A stretch of DNA of 64,000 bases from IMG/VR virus record IMGVR_UViG_3300045747_000276, positions 1-64,000 of that record, one strand, 5' to 3'. Of this stretch, positions 17,759 through 25,957 are shown piece after piece. This DNA comes from a virus. Every line of letters begins with the position of its first letter. Position 1 is the stretch's first letter. A program made the position numbers and the translations under genes. The notes below the pieces were generated by a model, which ran no database searches, had not been told where the DNA came from, and was given only the letters and a program-made list of their open reading frames with translations.

Positions 17759-18416
17759 ATTTGATTTAGACTTTCTTCCGTTGCTTAAACTCAATAGAGT
17801 GGACGCACCGGAGGGAAGATACTATGTTACACCTGAAGGTAATCATTACACTTCGGTCACTACATTTTTGTCCAAGTCAGATAAATCAAATTATATAGCA
17901 GAGTGGAGAGCCGCTGTAGGGGAAGCTGAAGCTGATAGGGTAAGTAATCGTGCTGCAAATAGAGGAACTCTATTGCATGAGAATGCTGAAACATACCTTA
18001 CAAATAACATAGTTGCTATACCTAAGGTTAGAATGATGGACATTTCTTTAATGAAAGGAATGATACCATCGTTAGACAGGATAAGTAATATAAGGTTGCT
18101 TGAAGCTCAACTATATAGTGATAATTTTAAATTGGCAGGGACTGTTGATTGTGTGGCAGATTTTGATGGAGTCCCCTCAATCATAGATTTTAAAACATCT
18201 AGTAAATTGAAGGGCAAAGAAGAGATAGATAATTATTTTATTCAAACCTCTATATATTCTTGGATGGTGGAAGAGCGGTATGGTATTAAAATACCCCAGA
18301 TAGTTATTTTGATAAGTCAGGAATTTGGAAGTTCACAAATTTTTATTGAGAACAGGAAAAATTGGGTGAGAAGAATGGGTGATTTGATTAGGGGTAGAAA
18401 TAATGCCAATGTATGA
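17703..18416 (+). CDS. PD-(D/E)XK exonuclease
   Basis: 237 residues. LAGTVDCVADFDGVPSIIDFKTSSK holds the D...DxK core of RecB/MGME1-like nucleases, and LHENAETYL an upstream conserved helix. Similar genes occur in T4-like phages. The start used (ATG 17703) lies inside the lysozyme gene with AGGAGG 11 bases upstream, giving a 56-base overlap; no closer start is available. Confidence 0.75.
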   Translation: MDSSNAANLNVSYFSAKNKFDLDFLPLLKLNRVDAPEGRYYVTPEGNHYTSVTTFLSKSDKSNYIAEWRAAVGEAEADRVSNRAANRGTLLHENAETYLTNNIVAIPKVRMMDISLMKGMIPSLDRISNIRLLEAQLYSDNFKLAGTVDCVADFDGVPSIIDFKTSSKLKGKEEIDNYFIQTSIYSWMVEERYGIKIPQIVILISQEFGSSQIFIENRKNWVRRMGDLIRGRNNANV

Positions 18417-18597
18417 TTTTAAATGTATAAATTGTGGTGAGGTTAGGGAAGCAATTGCTAAACGTGATGACATTTTAGTTTGCCACAAGTGTGCTAGTGA
18501 TATGCACAGAGCAGAGGTAAATTTGTCTAACTTTCAGTTGAAAGGATCTGGGTGGTTTAAGGACGGGTATTCTGATAAACGGAATAATAAACGATAA
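18403..18597 (+). CDS. FmdB-type zinc-ribbon protein
   Basis: 64 residues with MPMYDFKCINCGE and CHKCASDMH cysteine pairs and the family-like C-terminal GSGWFKDGY. It overlaps the nuclease gene by 14 bases. A putative regulator of unknown target. Confidence 0.65.
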   Translation: MPMYDFKCINCGEVREAIAKRDDILVCHKCASDMHRAEVNLSNFQLKGSGWFKDGYSDKRNNKR

Positions 18598-18615
18598 TAA
18601 CTATAGGGCCGATGC

Positions 18616-19176
18616 ATGTTAAAATTAATAAACAAAGAAACACTAGGAATGAGAGAGGTTCCCTCATCATTCTTTTTATTGATGGATGAGATTGATAATG
18701 ATAATTGCAAAGAGGCCATTCAGTGGATAATTGAAACGAATTTTGCCGAGGAAAAACCTCAAGTTATGAATTTGCTTGTGTGCAGCCCAGGTGGCGATTT
18801 GTCAGCAGCGTTTGCACTAATTGATGTAATGAGAGGTTCTTCTATCCCAATCAGAACAATAGGATTGGGGCAGATTGCTAGCGCTGGCCTGCTTATATTC
18901 ATTGCTGGCGCAAAGGGTCAACGCATACTTACGGAAAACACATCTATAATGTCTCATCAATGGTCAGGTGGATCCATTGGCAAAGAGCACGAACTGATGG
19001 CAGTCATAAAGGAATTTGATCTTGTGACTAAGAGAATGATTCAGCATTATAAAAAGTGTACAAAGTTGTCCGAAGCTGATGTTCGCAAGTATTTGCTGCC
19101 AAGCCAAGACGTTTGGCTTGAAAGTTCGGAAGCCAAGAAATTTGGGCTATGCGATGAAATAAAATCCCTAAAGTGA
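18616..19176 (+). CDS. ClpP-like serine protease
   Basis: A 186-residue ClpP-fold protein: CSPGGDL oxyanion region, nucleophile Ser89 in GQIASAG, His114 in MSHQW, and a later Asp near 163 (SQDVWLE). It probably acts as a self-compartmentalised protease with a host AAA unfoldase. Maturation of virion proteins is another possibility but no prohead gene is adjacent. Confidence 0.8.
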   Translation: MLKLINKETLGMREVPSSFFLLMDEIDNDNCKEAIQWIIETNFAEEKPQVMNLLVCSPGGDLSAAFALIDVMRGSSIPIRTIGLGQIASAGLLIFIAGAKGQRILTENTSIMSHQWSGGSIGKEHELMAVIKEFDLVTKRMIQHYKKCTKLSEADVRKYLLPSQDVWLESSEAKKFGLCDEIKSLK

Positions 19177-19278
19177 AGAAAAATTCAGTTTAAAAACAAC
19201 CACATACATGGTGCATTTTACAAATAAGTGCACTAAATGTACAATTGGGTATGTAATGACAGAAACGGTGGTTTAACA

Positions 19279-19371
19279 GTGAAATATGATTTAGTTGATG
19301 TTTTGACACCCATTGTTTACATATTGTGTCTTGTGGTTGTTTGTATTGATATTATTTGGAGGTTCGGATGA
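19279..19371 (+). CDS. 30-residue membrane peptide
   Basis: GTG start, one hydrophobic helix (PIVYILCLVVVCIDIIW), and a stop overlapping the next start by ATGA. The ribosome binding site is weak, so this is tentative. Confidence 0.3.
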   Translation: MKYDLVDVLTPIVYILCLVVVCIDIIWRFG

Positions 19372-19775
19372 AAGTTTGTATTAATTCGTGTTACGGTGGC
19401 TTCGGGCTATCGGATGAAGCGATGACATTGTATTGCGAAAAGAAGGGGATTGTGGTGTACCCTGAGCCCGGGGCATACGGCGTCTCATTTTATCTAAAGC
19501 CCGCATCTGAGCGAATGACATCACCAATTTCTTGGGGTAAAATGACGAACTCCCAGCGGTCGGAATATAATGAGTCAAACAAGTCAATTTATTGTAGGGA
19601 CATTGATAGGAACGACCCAGTATTGATAGAGGTTGTTCAAGAATTAGGGTCAAAGAAGGCATCATGCAATTACGCTAATCTAACAATAGTGAATATTCCA
19701 GACGATGTGTTGTGGGAAATTGATGAGTATGATGGGTATGAAAGTGTCGCAGAAAAACACCGTAAATGGGGTTAA
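19368..19775 (+). CDS. conserved phage protein, unknown function
   Basis: 135 residues. The opening CYGGFGLSDEA and the C-terminal IPDDVLWEIDEYDGYE...HRKW are a recurring pattern in phage hypotheticals. TTTGGAGG is a strong ribosome binding site for ATG 19368. The role is unknown. Confidence 0.6.
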   Translation: MKVCINSCYGGFGLSDEAMTLYCEKKGIVVYPEPGAYGVSFYLKPASERMTSPISWGKMTNSQRSEYNESNKSIYCRDIDRNDPVLIEVVQELGSKKASCNYANLTIVNIPDDVLWEIDEYDGYESVAEKHRKWG

Positions 19776-19777
19776 AT

Positions 19778-19912
19778 ATGGATTATCTGATTGGTGCTAT
19801 TTGTATGTGGGTGGTTTTTATACTCATTTTATGGTTGAAAAAGTCTGATTGTAATCATAATTGTAATCAGGGTCGAACTTGTAATTGCAAAAAAGAGAGT
19901 AATAATGTTTAA
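19778..19912 (+). CDS. 44-residue membrane protein with CNQGRTCNC tail
   Basis: One transmembrane helix (LIGAICMWVVFILILWL) followed by a cysteine-rich tail (DCNHNCNQGRTCNC). Small phage membrane proteins with a CNQGRxCxC tail are seen repeatedly; the function is unknown. It overlaps the next gene. Confidence 0.55.
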   Translation: MDYLIGAICMWVVFILILWLKKSDCNHNCNQGRTCNCKKESNNV

Positions 19913-20150
19913 TTCTATCAATTTAGTCGAACTCAATAAACTAGTGACTGGCACACATGTGCACTATGGGAATTATGGCAGGACATTTCAGGTAGATGAA
20001 GACGGTAATGAAATAGATGATAAAGTTACAAAAGAAAAACGCGGTCGTGGTCGACCCAAAAGTTACATTAATGCATGTGAAATGGTTTGGTCACCTATTA
20101 TCAATAAGGTGACGAATTCGTGGGGAAAAATGAGCATGCGTGGGAAATAG
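19905..20150 (+). CDS. AT-hook protein
   Basis: 81 residues with KRGRGRPKSY, a consensus AT hook (RGRP core) for AT-rich minor-groove DNA. It lies just upstream of the RNA ligase. Regulatory role inferred only. Confidence 0.55.
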   Translation: MFNSINLVELNKLVTGTHVHYGNYGRTFQVDEDGNEIDDKVTKEKRGRGRPKSYINACEMVWSPIINKVTNSWGKMSMRGK

Positions 20151-20164
20151 TTGAGGGATATAAT

Positions 20165-21214
20165 ATGAGAAAATTGGCATCTATTAGAAAAATTGCAGAC
20201 ATTCGCCCTATAGAAGGGGCAGATGCAATTGAGTGTGTGGTTATAGACGGCTGGACAGTCGTATCTAAAAAGGGCGAGTTTCAGGTTGGTGAACTGTGTG
20301 TTTATTTTGAAATAGATTCTGTTCTACCTATTCAACCTGCATTTGAATTCCTTAGAAAATCTTGCTATGTTAATAAGGATTGGTTACCTAATGGTGAGGG
20401 GTTTAGGTTGAAAACTATTCGTCTTAGGGGACAATTATCTCAAGGCCTTGTAGTTCCATTGGAGCCAGCTTGCGCTAACATTGAATCACAGCTGTTTGAT
20501 GGGTTAGATGTGACATACCCATTGGGTGTTATTAAATGGGACCCTCCATTGCCAGCTTGCCTACAGGGTCAAGCCGAGGGGCTGTTTCCGTCATTCATTG
20601 CAAAGTCTGATCAAGAAAGAGCGCAGAATTTGACATTGGAAATTGCAGAAGCGTTTGCAAACAAGGAACAATTTGAGGTCACAATAAAGTTAGATGGGTC
20701 ATCTTGCACCGTGTTTCATCGTGATGGTGATACCGGGGTATGTTCTAGGAATTTGCATCTTAAGGACAATGATGAAAATAAAGACAACTCGTTTGTTCGC
20801 ATTGCACATGACACTGGTCTTATCGCTGCATTGAAACAATATGGTAAAAATATTGCTGTTCAGGGTGAGCTAATGGGTCCTGGTATTCAAGGCAATAGAG
20901 AATGCCTGCCAAAAACCCAATTGTTTGTATTTGATATATTTGATATTGATGCACGCAAATTCCTTATGCATAGGGATAGGATGAATGTGTTTGTAGATTT
21001 GCAAGAGTTGGGGTTCAACGGTATGCACACTCCTATATGCACAGATTTAGGGGTGACAAAATTACCGTCCGGTGATGTGAATGATTTGCTAAAATTAGCT
21101 GACGGTAAGTCTCTAATCAACCCAGTCAGGGAAGGCATGGTGTGGAAATCAACATCAAGGAACTTCTCGTTCAAAACGATTTCTAACAAGTTTTTGTTGG
21201 GTGGTGGTGAGTAG
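20165..21214 (+). CDS. RNA ligase (Deinococcus Rnl/DraRnl type)
   Basis: 349 residues. An N-terminal OB-like domain (MRKLASIRKIADIRPIEGAD) precedes the nucleotidyltransferase core, where Lys175 in IKLDGSS is the adenylated residue; CSRNL (motif Ia), QGELMGPG (motif III), FVFDIF (IIIa) and REGMVWKS (IV) follow. This order matches DraRnl-like ligases that seal 3'-OH/5'-P nicks. It would repair cleaved RNA such as tRNA, fitting the large tRNA array. Start chosen at 20165 with GAGGGA upstream. Confidence 0.8.
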   Translation: MRKLASIRKIADIRPIEGADAIECVVIDGWTVVSKKGEFQVGELCVYFEIDSVLPIQPAFEFLRKSCYVNKDWLPNGEGFRLKTIRLRGQLSQGLVVPLEPACANIESQLFDGLDVTYPLGVIKWDPPLPACLQGQAEGLFPSFIAKSDQERAQNLTLEIAEAFANKEQFEVTIKLDGSSCTVFHRDGDTGVCSRNLHLKDNDENKDNSFVRIAHDTGLIAALKQYGKNIAVQGELMGPGIQGNRECLPKTQLFVFDIFDIDARKFLMHRDRMNVFVDLQELGFNGMHTPICTDLGVTKLPSGDVNDLLKLADGKSLINPVREGMVWKSTSRNFSFKTISNKFLLGGGE

Positions 21215-21215
21215 G

Positions 21216-21244
21216 TTGCAATAAAAAAATGCCTGTGTTATCAT
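21216..21244 (+). promoter_or_regulatory. possible early promoter of the NAD cassette
   Basis: TTGCAA, 17 bases, TATCAT. A hairpin (ATGCCTGTG/CATAGGCAT, 21229-21250) overlaps the -10 region and could act as an operator or terminate minus-strand transcripts. Confidence 0.4.
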
Positions 21245-21264
21245 AGGCATATATAATACAACAA

Positions 21265-21276
21265 AGAGATAGACTC
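21265..21276 (+). promoter_or_regulatory. shared NAD-gene leader motif, copy A
   Basis: AGAGATAGACTC in the leader of the adenylyltransferase gene; the same 12 bases recur before nadV (22636), and 11 of them before the C-terminal nadV part (24569). It may be a protein or metabolite-responsive site. Confidence 0.5.
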
Positions 21277-21308
21277 AATGTTGCCAATAATTTTAAAGGA
21301 TATTTAAA

Positions 21309-22337
21309 ATGACAAATTATGACACACTAGTTTTAATAGGGCGCTTTCAGCCCGTACACAATGCACACGCAGAGATAATAGCCAAAGCCATCAATATGGC
21401 CAAACAGGTTATTGTGATCGTGGGATCGGCAAAACAACCCAGAACATATAAGAACCCATGGACTAGCCATGAACGTGTATTGATGCTGAACAATGTGGTT
21501 GATGATATGCTACCAAAGCTACCCACCAAAACAGTTAGGGTAGAAGAAAATGTAGATACTGTCTACAATGACCAATCATGGGCAGCCAGAATACAAGCCA
21601 TAGTATCTAAACACACTATGCCAGGTGATAACATAGGTATCATTGGGCACACTAAAGATGATACTAGTTATTATCTTAGTATGTTCCCCCAGTGGGGATT
21701 TGTTGAGGTGAATCTTATCCAGCCTCTAAATGCAACTAATATTAGGGATTTGTATTTTAGGAAAAACGCTAACATGAATTTCATTCGTGGTGTTGTTCCT
21801 CCAGTAGTAACAAGAATGCTTGAATCCTGGAAAGATACTCCAGATTATAATCAGATAATAAAAGAACGTGAGTTTGTTGATGATTATAAGAAACAGTATT
21901 CATCCTTACCATACGCTCCAGTTTTTGTAACTGTTGATGCTGTGGTTGTTTGTGCAGGACATGTATTGATGGTTAAACGAAGAAGTGAACCTGGTAGAGG
22001 CCTATGGGCAATGCCAGGCGGGTTCTTAAACGCTGCAACGGACAGAATCATTCGTGACGCAATGATAAGGGAACTTAGAGAAGAGACAATGATCAAGGTC
22101 CCAGGGCCTGTCCTTGTGGGAAGTATAACACGGTCAATGGTATTTGATGCTATTGATAGGAGTGCTAGGGGTCGAACAATTACACATTGTTTTAAGATCG
22201 ACCTTCCACCAGGTGAATTGCCTAAAGTTAAAGGATCTGATGATGCAGAAAAGGCACAATGGATTCCTATTGCATCAATAAATTCATCTACTTGCTTCGA
22301 AGATCATTTTGAGATTATAACAACCATGCTAGGATAA
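21309..22337 (+). CDS. nadM: bifunctional NMN adenylyltransferase/Nudix hydrolase
   Basis: 342 residues. The N-terminal half has GRFQPVHNAH (11-20), the nucleotidyltransferase HxGH-like site; the C-terminal half carries a Nudix box (GGFLNAATDR to RELREET, about 237-260). The fusion is known from bacteria and from KVP40-like phages. It converts NMN to NAD+, acting after the nadV product. The AAAGGA ribosome site is within the shared leader. Confidence 0.9.
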   Translation: MTNYDTLVLIGRFQPVHNAHAEIIAKAINMAKQVIVIVGSAKQPRTYKNPWTSHERVLMLNNVVDDMLPKLPTKTVRVEENVDTVYNDQSWAARIQAIVSKHTMPGDNIGIIGHTKDDTSYYLSMFPQWGFVEVNLIQPLNATNIRDLYFRKNANMNFIRGVVPPVVTRMLESWKDTPDYNQIIKEREFVDDYKKQYSSLPYAPVFVTVDAVVVCAGHVLMVKRRSEPGRGLWAMPGGFLNAATDRIIRDAMIRELREETMIKVPGPVLVGSITRSMVFDAIDRSARGRTITHCFKIDLPPGELPKVKGSDDAEKAQWIPIASINSSTCFEDHFEIITTMLG

Positions 22338-22340
22338 ATT

Positions 22341-22586
22341 ATGAAGTATAAAGCAACAATTTTGAGTATATCTGTTCATCCAGATAACGAAAACCCAGTA
22401 TTTGGCGAACGATCAACCCATATTACAGTGGACGATGAAGCTGGAGGGCCCTTCTTGAAACTCATTCAATGTAATGATCAGATTACGTCAGGGGAGATCA
22501 GGGTTGACTTTGGAGAGATGGAAGTTATATATGCTACATCAAAAATATTGAGTTCGCAATTTGACACAAAAGAAAATTCAATGTAA
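22341..22586 (+). CDS. unknown 81-residue protein
   Basis: Beta-rich small protein (MKYKATILSISVHPDNENP...). It follows nadM by three bases and its end overlaps the nadV promoter. It is not recognised. Confidence 0.45.
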   Translation: MKYKATILSISVHPDNENPVFGERSTHITVDDEAGGPFLKLIQCNDQITSGEIRVDFGEMEVIYATSKILSSQFDTKENSM

Positions 22587-22589
22587 AAT
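22561..22589 (+). promoter_or_regulatory. nadV early promoter
   Basis: TTGACA (22561-22566), 17 bases, TAAAAT (22584-22589); predicted leader of about 80 bases. Confidence 0.6.
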
Positions 22590-22628
22590 TAAATTGAGGT
22601 AAAAGTAGGTGTCCTTACAATGACATTA

Positions 22629-22646
22629 AAGTCCTAGAGATAGACT
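22629..22646 (+). promoter_or_regulatory. shared NAD-gene leader motif, copy B
   Basis: AAGTCCTAGAGATAGACT, identical over 18 bases with 24562-24579. The following TTTTAAAGGAGCTTTAAA ribosome-site block is also shared. Confidence 0.6.
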
Positions 22647-22676
22647 CGAGGCATATTAATTTTAAAGGAGCTTTAA

Positions 22677-23378
22677 ATGAAAAATTCAATTATACTTGAC
22701 ACGGATTCCTATAAGGTATCAATGTGGAAACAGTACCCTAAAGGTACCGAATATGTATACTCTTATATCGAATCACGCGGTGGTAAATATGACCGAACAG
22801 AATTCCTCGGTGTGCAGGCACTAGCTAAGTATCTAGCAACACCCATTACACAGGAACAAATTGATTATGCAGATAAAATCTGGACTGCTCACGGAGAACC
22901 GTTCAATAGAGCCGGGTGGCAGTACATCTTGGATGTCTATCAAGGAAAATTACCCCTACGCATCCGCGCGGCTAAAGAGGGACTTATCATCCCAACCAAA
23001 AATGTCCTCTGCACAATCGAAAATACTGATCCAAAATGTTTCTGGCTTACAACTTGGGTTGAAACGGCAGCACTCAGAGCAATTTGGTATCCTACAACTG
23101 TCGGAACTACATCTTGGCACATAAAGCAAGAAATTCTAAACTACTTGGAGATGTCAGGTGATCCTACCCTTATTAGTTTTAAGCTTCACGATTTTGGTGC
23201 CCGGGGTGTTAGTTCTCTCGAATCTGCAGGAATTGGTGGGGCGGCGCACCTGGTTAATTTTATGGGTACGGATACTATGTCTGGTGTTCTTCATATCATT
23301 GATGTATACGGAGGCGATGTGGTGGGGTTCTCGATCCCAGCAAGTGAACATTCAGTTGCATGTAGTTACGGAAAATAA
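22677..23378 (+). CDS. nadV: nicotinamide phosphoribosyltransferase, N-terminal half
   Basis: 233 residues covering the N-terminal half of NadV/NAMPT. DTDSYKVSMWKQYP at the start and HDFGARGVSS are conserved, and it ends at SIPASEHSVACSYGK, exactly where full-length enzymes carry the catalytic His (AEHS) and run on into the C-terminal barrel. The C-terminal half is a separate gene at 24612, beyond a homing endonuclease gene. The two products probably assemble into one enzyme making NMN from nicotinamide and PRPP. Confidence 0.9.
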   Translation: MKNSIILDTDSYKVSMWKQYPKGTEYVYSYIESRGGKYDRTEFLGVQALAKYLATPITQEQIDYADKIWTAHGEPFNRAGWQYILDVYQGKLPLRIRAAKEGLIIPTKNVLCTIENTDPKCFWLTTWVETAALRAIWYPTTVGTTSWHIKQEILNYLEMSGDPTLISFKLHDFGARGVSSLESAGIGGAAHLVNFMGTDTMSGVLHIIDVYGGDVVGFSIPASEHSVACSYGK

Positions 23379-23402
23379 AAACAGTGCTCCGTAGCAGAAA
23401 TC

Positions 23403-23410
23403 GCATAAAT
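23403..23410 (+). promoter_or_regulatory. late-type promoter of the endonuclease gene
   Basis: CATAAATA, one base off TATAAATA, 24 bases before the GIY-YIG start; the same box precedes the endonuclease genes at 43160 and 46069. Confidence 0.5.
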
Positions 23411-23433
23411 ACATTATAGAGGAATACACTATT

Positions 23434-24570
23434 ATGCTTTATACGATTTACAAAATTACGAATAAAATGACAGGTCAGATTTATATTGGGCAACACATTA
23501 CTGATAATTTGAATGACGGTTATATGGGTTCGGGCAGTAGAATCATAAACTCGGTTGCAAAATATGGAAAAGACCAATTTGATAAAGAAATTCTGTTTGT
23601 GTTTGATAATTTTGATGATATGGACCGAAGCGAGGCTGAATTAGTAAATGAAGAATTTATTAAACGACCTGACACATATAATGTAGTATTGGGCGGAACA
23701 GGTTGGTGCAGCAAAGGAACTGTTACTGTAGAAGATTTATTAAATCCAGGCATTTTTATTAGGATACCAACTGACCATTTTGATTCTAAAATCCATAGGT
23801 ATCCAACTTCAGGTTCGGTACAGGTTTACTTAAAAACAACAGGTGAGAAAATCAGAGTTAATATGGAAGAATACAGAACTAATAAATCTCTGTATAATGC
23901 TGTATCAACCGGTAAGGTATCTATTAGAAACATAAAGACAGGAAAAACTTCTTCTATTGTAGTGTCGGAGTTTGATCCAAAAATTCATGAAAAAGTCCTT
24001 GGTGGTATCGTGGCAGTAAAAGAAGGTATTAAACAATACGTATCAAAGGAAGAATTTGTGCATAGTGGGTTGCAGGGTGTGCACAAGGGAAAAATAACCG
24101 CGGTAGATAAAGAAACAGGAGTTAAAAAGCACATAACACAGGCTGAATATTATGCAGATAAAAATAGATATTTACCCAATGGTTCAGGAACCACTTTAGT
24201 GAAAGATAAGTCGACCGGTAAACGGTATAGAATAGCTACTGAGTTAGTCGATAACACGCAGCATGTAGTAGGAACATCTGGGTGGGCTACAGTATACGAC
24301 ATAGCATTAGGTAAATTTTTAAATATCACTAAAGGAACAATAGATAATAGTAAACACAAACGAGCTAGTGATAAGAAGTTTGTTTGCTACAATCCAGATG
24401 GTACAATTAAATTTGAATTTTGGGGCGGAAAGCAAGAATTTTTGGGAAGATATAAATGTCCTGCAAGCGTATGGGAATCTGCAGTAAAAGGAAATACATT
24501 TAAATCAGACAGAGCAGGTAGTAAGGATTTTAATGGGTGTAATTTTGTGCTCATTGATTGGAAGTCCTAG
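23434..24570 (+). CDS. GIY-YIG homing endonuclease inside nadV
   Basis: 378 residues. N-terminal catalytic domain: YTIYKITNKMTGQIYIGQH, a downstream GYMGSG and Glu-containing AELVNEEF. The rest is built of repeated units of about 40 residues with a tg(e/k)k...ey pattern (for example TTGEKIRVNMEEY, ETGVKKHITQAEY), probably DNA-binding modules. It separates the two nadV halves, so it likely cuts intact nadV at this site. Its stop lies within a duplicated nadV leader. Confidence 0.85.
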   Translation: MLYTIYKITNKMTGQIYIGQHITDNLNDGYMGSGSRIINSVAKYGKDQFDKEILFVFDNFDDMDRSEAELVNEEFIKRPDTYNVVLGGTGWCSKGTVTVEDLLNPGIFIRIPTDHFDSKIHRYPTSGSVQVYLKTTGEKIRVNMEEYRTNKSLYNAVSTGKVSIRNIKTGKTSSIVVSEFDPKIHEKVLGGIVAVKEGIKQYVSKEEFVHSGLQGVHKGKITAVDKETGVKKHITQAEYYADKNRYLPNGSGTTLVKDKSTGKRYRIATELVDNTQHVVGTSGWATVYDIALGKFLNITKGTIDNSKHKRASDKKFVCYNPDGTIKFEFWGGKQEFLGRYKCPASVWESAVKGNTFKSDRAGSKDFNGCNFVLIDWKS

Positions 24571-24579
24571 AGATAGACT
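24562..24579 (+). promoter_or_regulatory. shared NAD-gene leader motif, copy C (duplicated nadV leader)
   Basis: Repeats 18 bases of the nadV leader (22629-22646) and the AAAGGAGCTTTAAA ribosome site, giving the C-terminal nadV part its own translation start. The 5' part overlaps the endonuclease stop. Confidence 0.65.
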
Positions 24580-24611
24580 TTAGGCAATTTTATTTTTAAA
24601 GGAGCTTTAAA

Positions 24612-25361
24612 ATGAGTGAAAGACAATATGTGTTAAATATGATAGAACAGTTTGCAAAACCAGGAGCAATTTTTGCCATGGTAGCAGACTCATACAACAT
24701 CTATAATTTTTGTGAGATGTTAGGTGACGATTTAGAGATTAAGGAGAAAATAGATGCACACAGACTTACTGGGGGGTTTACTGTTATCCGCCCTGATTCT
24801 GGCGATCCTGTTGAAGTATTGCCGAAGATGTTCAAGATTCTTGGAGAAAAGTTCGGATTCACTAAAAATGAAAAAGGATACAAAGTCCTTAACAGTGTCA
24901 GAGTTATATGGGGAGATGGCATTGACAGCAGTTCTCTTTCTACTATTCTTCGGACTGTTGTTGATGTTGGAGGCTGGTCTGCTGACAACATAGCATTCGG
25001 TATGGGTGGTGGGCTGTTGCAACAATGCAACCGTGACACCCTTGAGTTTGCTATGAAGGCATCTGCGGTTGGTGTTCGTGAATGGGTTGAAGATGGTGAT
25101 CTTGGTTCTGGATGGAAACTTGTATTCCGCGATGTGTTTAAAGACCCAATTACTGCATCAAACAAAGCATCTAAGAAGGGTAAGGTAAAACTTTGGACTA
25201 ACAACGCCGGCGAATTTTATACAAGTGTAAATGAACCAACAGGATGGACTGATAAGGGGGTATATGGTGGCTGGCAAGATGCTATGGAAACATACTTTTT
25301 AGATGGTGCTGTAATGTTTACACAAACCTTTGAAGAAGTTCGGAACAATACAAGGAGTTAA
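24612..25361 (+). CDS. nadV: nicotinamide phosphoribosyltransferase, C-terminal half
   Basis: 249 residues continuing NadV/NAMPT without apparent loss: ADSYNIYN, IRPDSGDP (PRPP-binding Arg and Asp), GDGIDSSSL and FGMGGGLLQ are all family motifs found after the AEHS histidine. It starts MSERQYVLNMIEQF with a strong AAAGGAG site. With the 233-residue first half, the total of 482 residues matches single-chain NAMPT. The enzyme supplies NMN to the nadM product. Confidence 0.9.
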   Translation: MSERQYVLNMIEQFAKPGAIFAMVADSYNIYNFCEMLGDDLEIKEKIDAHRLTGGFTVIRPDSGDPVEVLPKMFKILGEKFGFTKNEKGYKVLNSVRVIWGDGIDSSSLSTILRTVVDVGGWSADNIAFGMGGGLLQQCNRDTLEFAMKASAVGVREWVEDGDLGSGWKLVFRDVFKDPITASNKASKKGKVKLWTNNAGEFYTSVNEPTGWTDKGVYGGWQDAMETYFLDGAVMFTQTFEEVRNNTRS

Positions 25362-25368
25362 ATAGTAA

Positions 25369-25845
25369 ATGATTGAAGTTAAGGCACCAAATAGATCTGG
25401 GTGGGACGCACCATGTTCTGTATTTCTGGGTGGGTCAATAGAGATGGGAAAAGCATCTGATTGGCAAGATAAATTAAAAAATGATCTTGCTCAATACAAT
25501 GTTGTTCTATTTAATCCAAGGAGAGAATATTGGGATTCGTCAATGGTTCAATCAATATCCAACCCAGAATTTAATGAGCAGGTATCATGGGAATTGGAAC
25601 ACATCGAACTCGCTGATCTAGTGGTGTTTTATTTTGACCCATTGACACAGTCCCCAGTAACATTGATGGAAGTTGGGCTCTGCGCAGGACTTGGCAAGGC
25701 ATCTGATGTTATTGTGTGTTGCCCAGACGGATACTTTCGCAAGGGGAACTTGGAAATTGTGTGCTCTAGGTATGGTATGCCAATTCTAGAAACTTATAAT
25801 TCGCTTGTTGAGACACTACATCAAAGGTTATCATACTACAATTGA
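25369..25845 (+). CDS. nucleoside 2-deoxyribosyltransferase-like protein
   Basis: 158 residues with SVFLGGSIEMG, NPRREYWDS and SPVTLMEVGL, the last carrying the likely catalytic Glu. The pattern fits the nucleoside deoxyribosyltransferase-like family (base exchange or nucleotide N-glycosidase activity). It sits at the end of the NAD cassette, so NMN- or NAD-related hydrolysis is an alternative. Confidence 0.7.
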   Translation: MIEVKAPNRSGWDAPCSVFLGGSIEMGKASDWQDKLKNDLAQYNVVLFNPRREYWDSSMVQSISNPEFNEQVSWELEHIELADLVVFYFDPLTQSPVTLMEVGLCAGLGKASDVIVCCPDGYFRKGNLEIVCSRYGMPILETYNSLVETLHQRLSYYN

Positions 25846-25870
25846 CATTTAAGTCATAAATATGTATAAT
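25842..25870 (+). promoter_or_regulatory. consensus early promoter for a tRNA
   Basis: TTGACA (25842-25847), 17 bases beginning TTTAAGT, TATAAT (25865-25870): a perfect sigma70 consensus, 12 bases ahead of the tRNA. Confidence 0.8.
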
Positions 25871-25881
25871 TGATACATGAA

Positions 25882-25957
25882 GCAACTCTAGCATAATGGT
25901 TATTGCCGAGAACTCATAATTCTTACGATCCGGGTTCGAGTCCCGGGGGTTGCACCA
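25882..25957 (+). tRNA. tRNA with CAU anticodon (Met or Ile2)
   Basis: Acceptor GCAACTC/GGGTTGC, loop CTCATAA, T-arm CCGGG-TTCGAGT-CCCGG, encoded ACCA. A stand-alone gene with its own promoter, away from the main array. Confidence 0.9.

Noticed and set aside
23379-24611. Group I intron in nadV
   Set aside because: The second half has its own duplicated leader, ribosome site and ATG, and the first half a stop; I see no conserved intron core. A split gene explains the data better, though RNA data would be decisive.
24701-25204. 167-residue antisense frame
   Set aside because: It lies fully opposite the conserved C-terminal nadV gene and shows no motif; a shadow frame.
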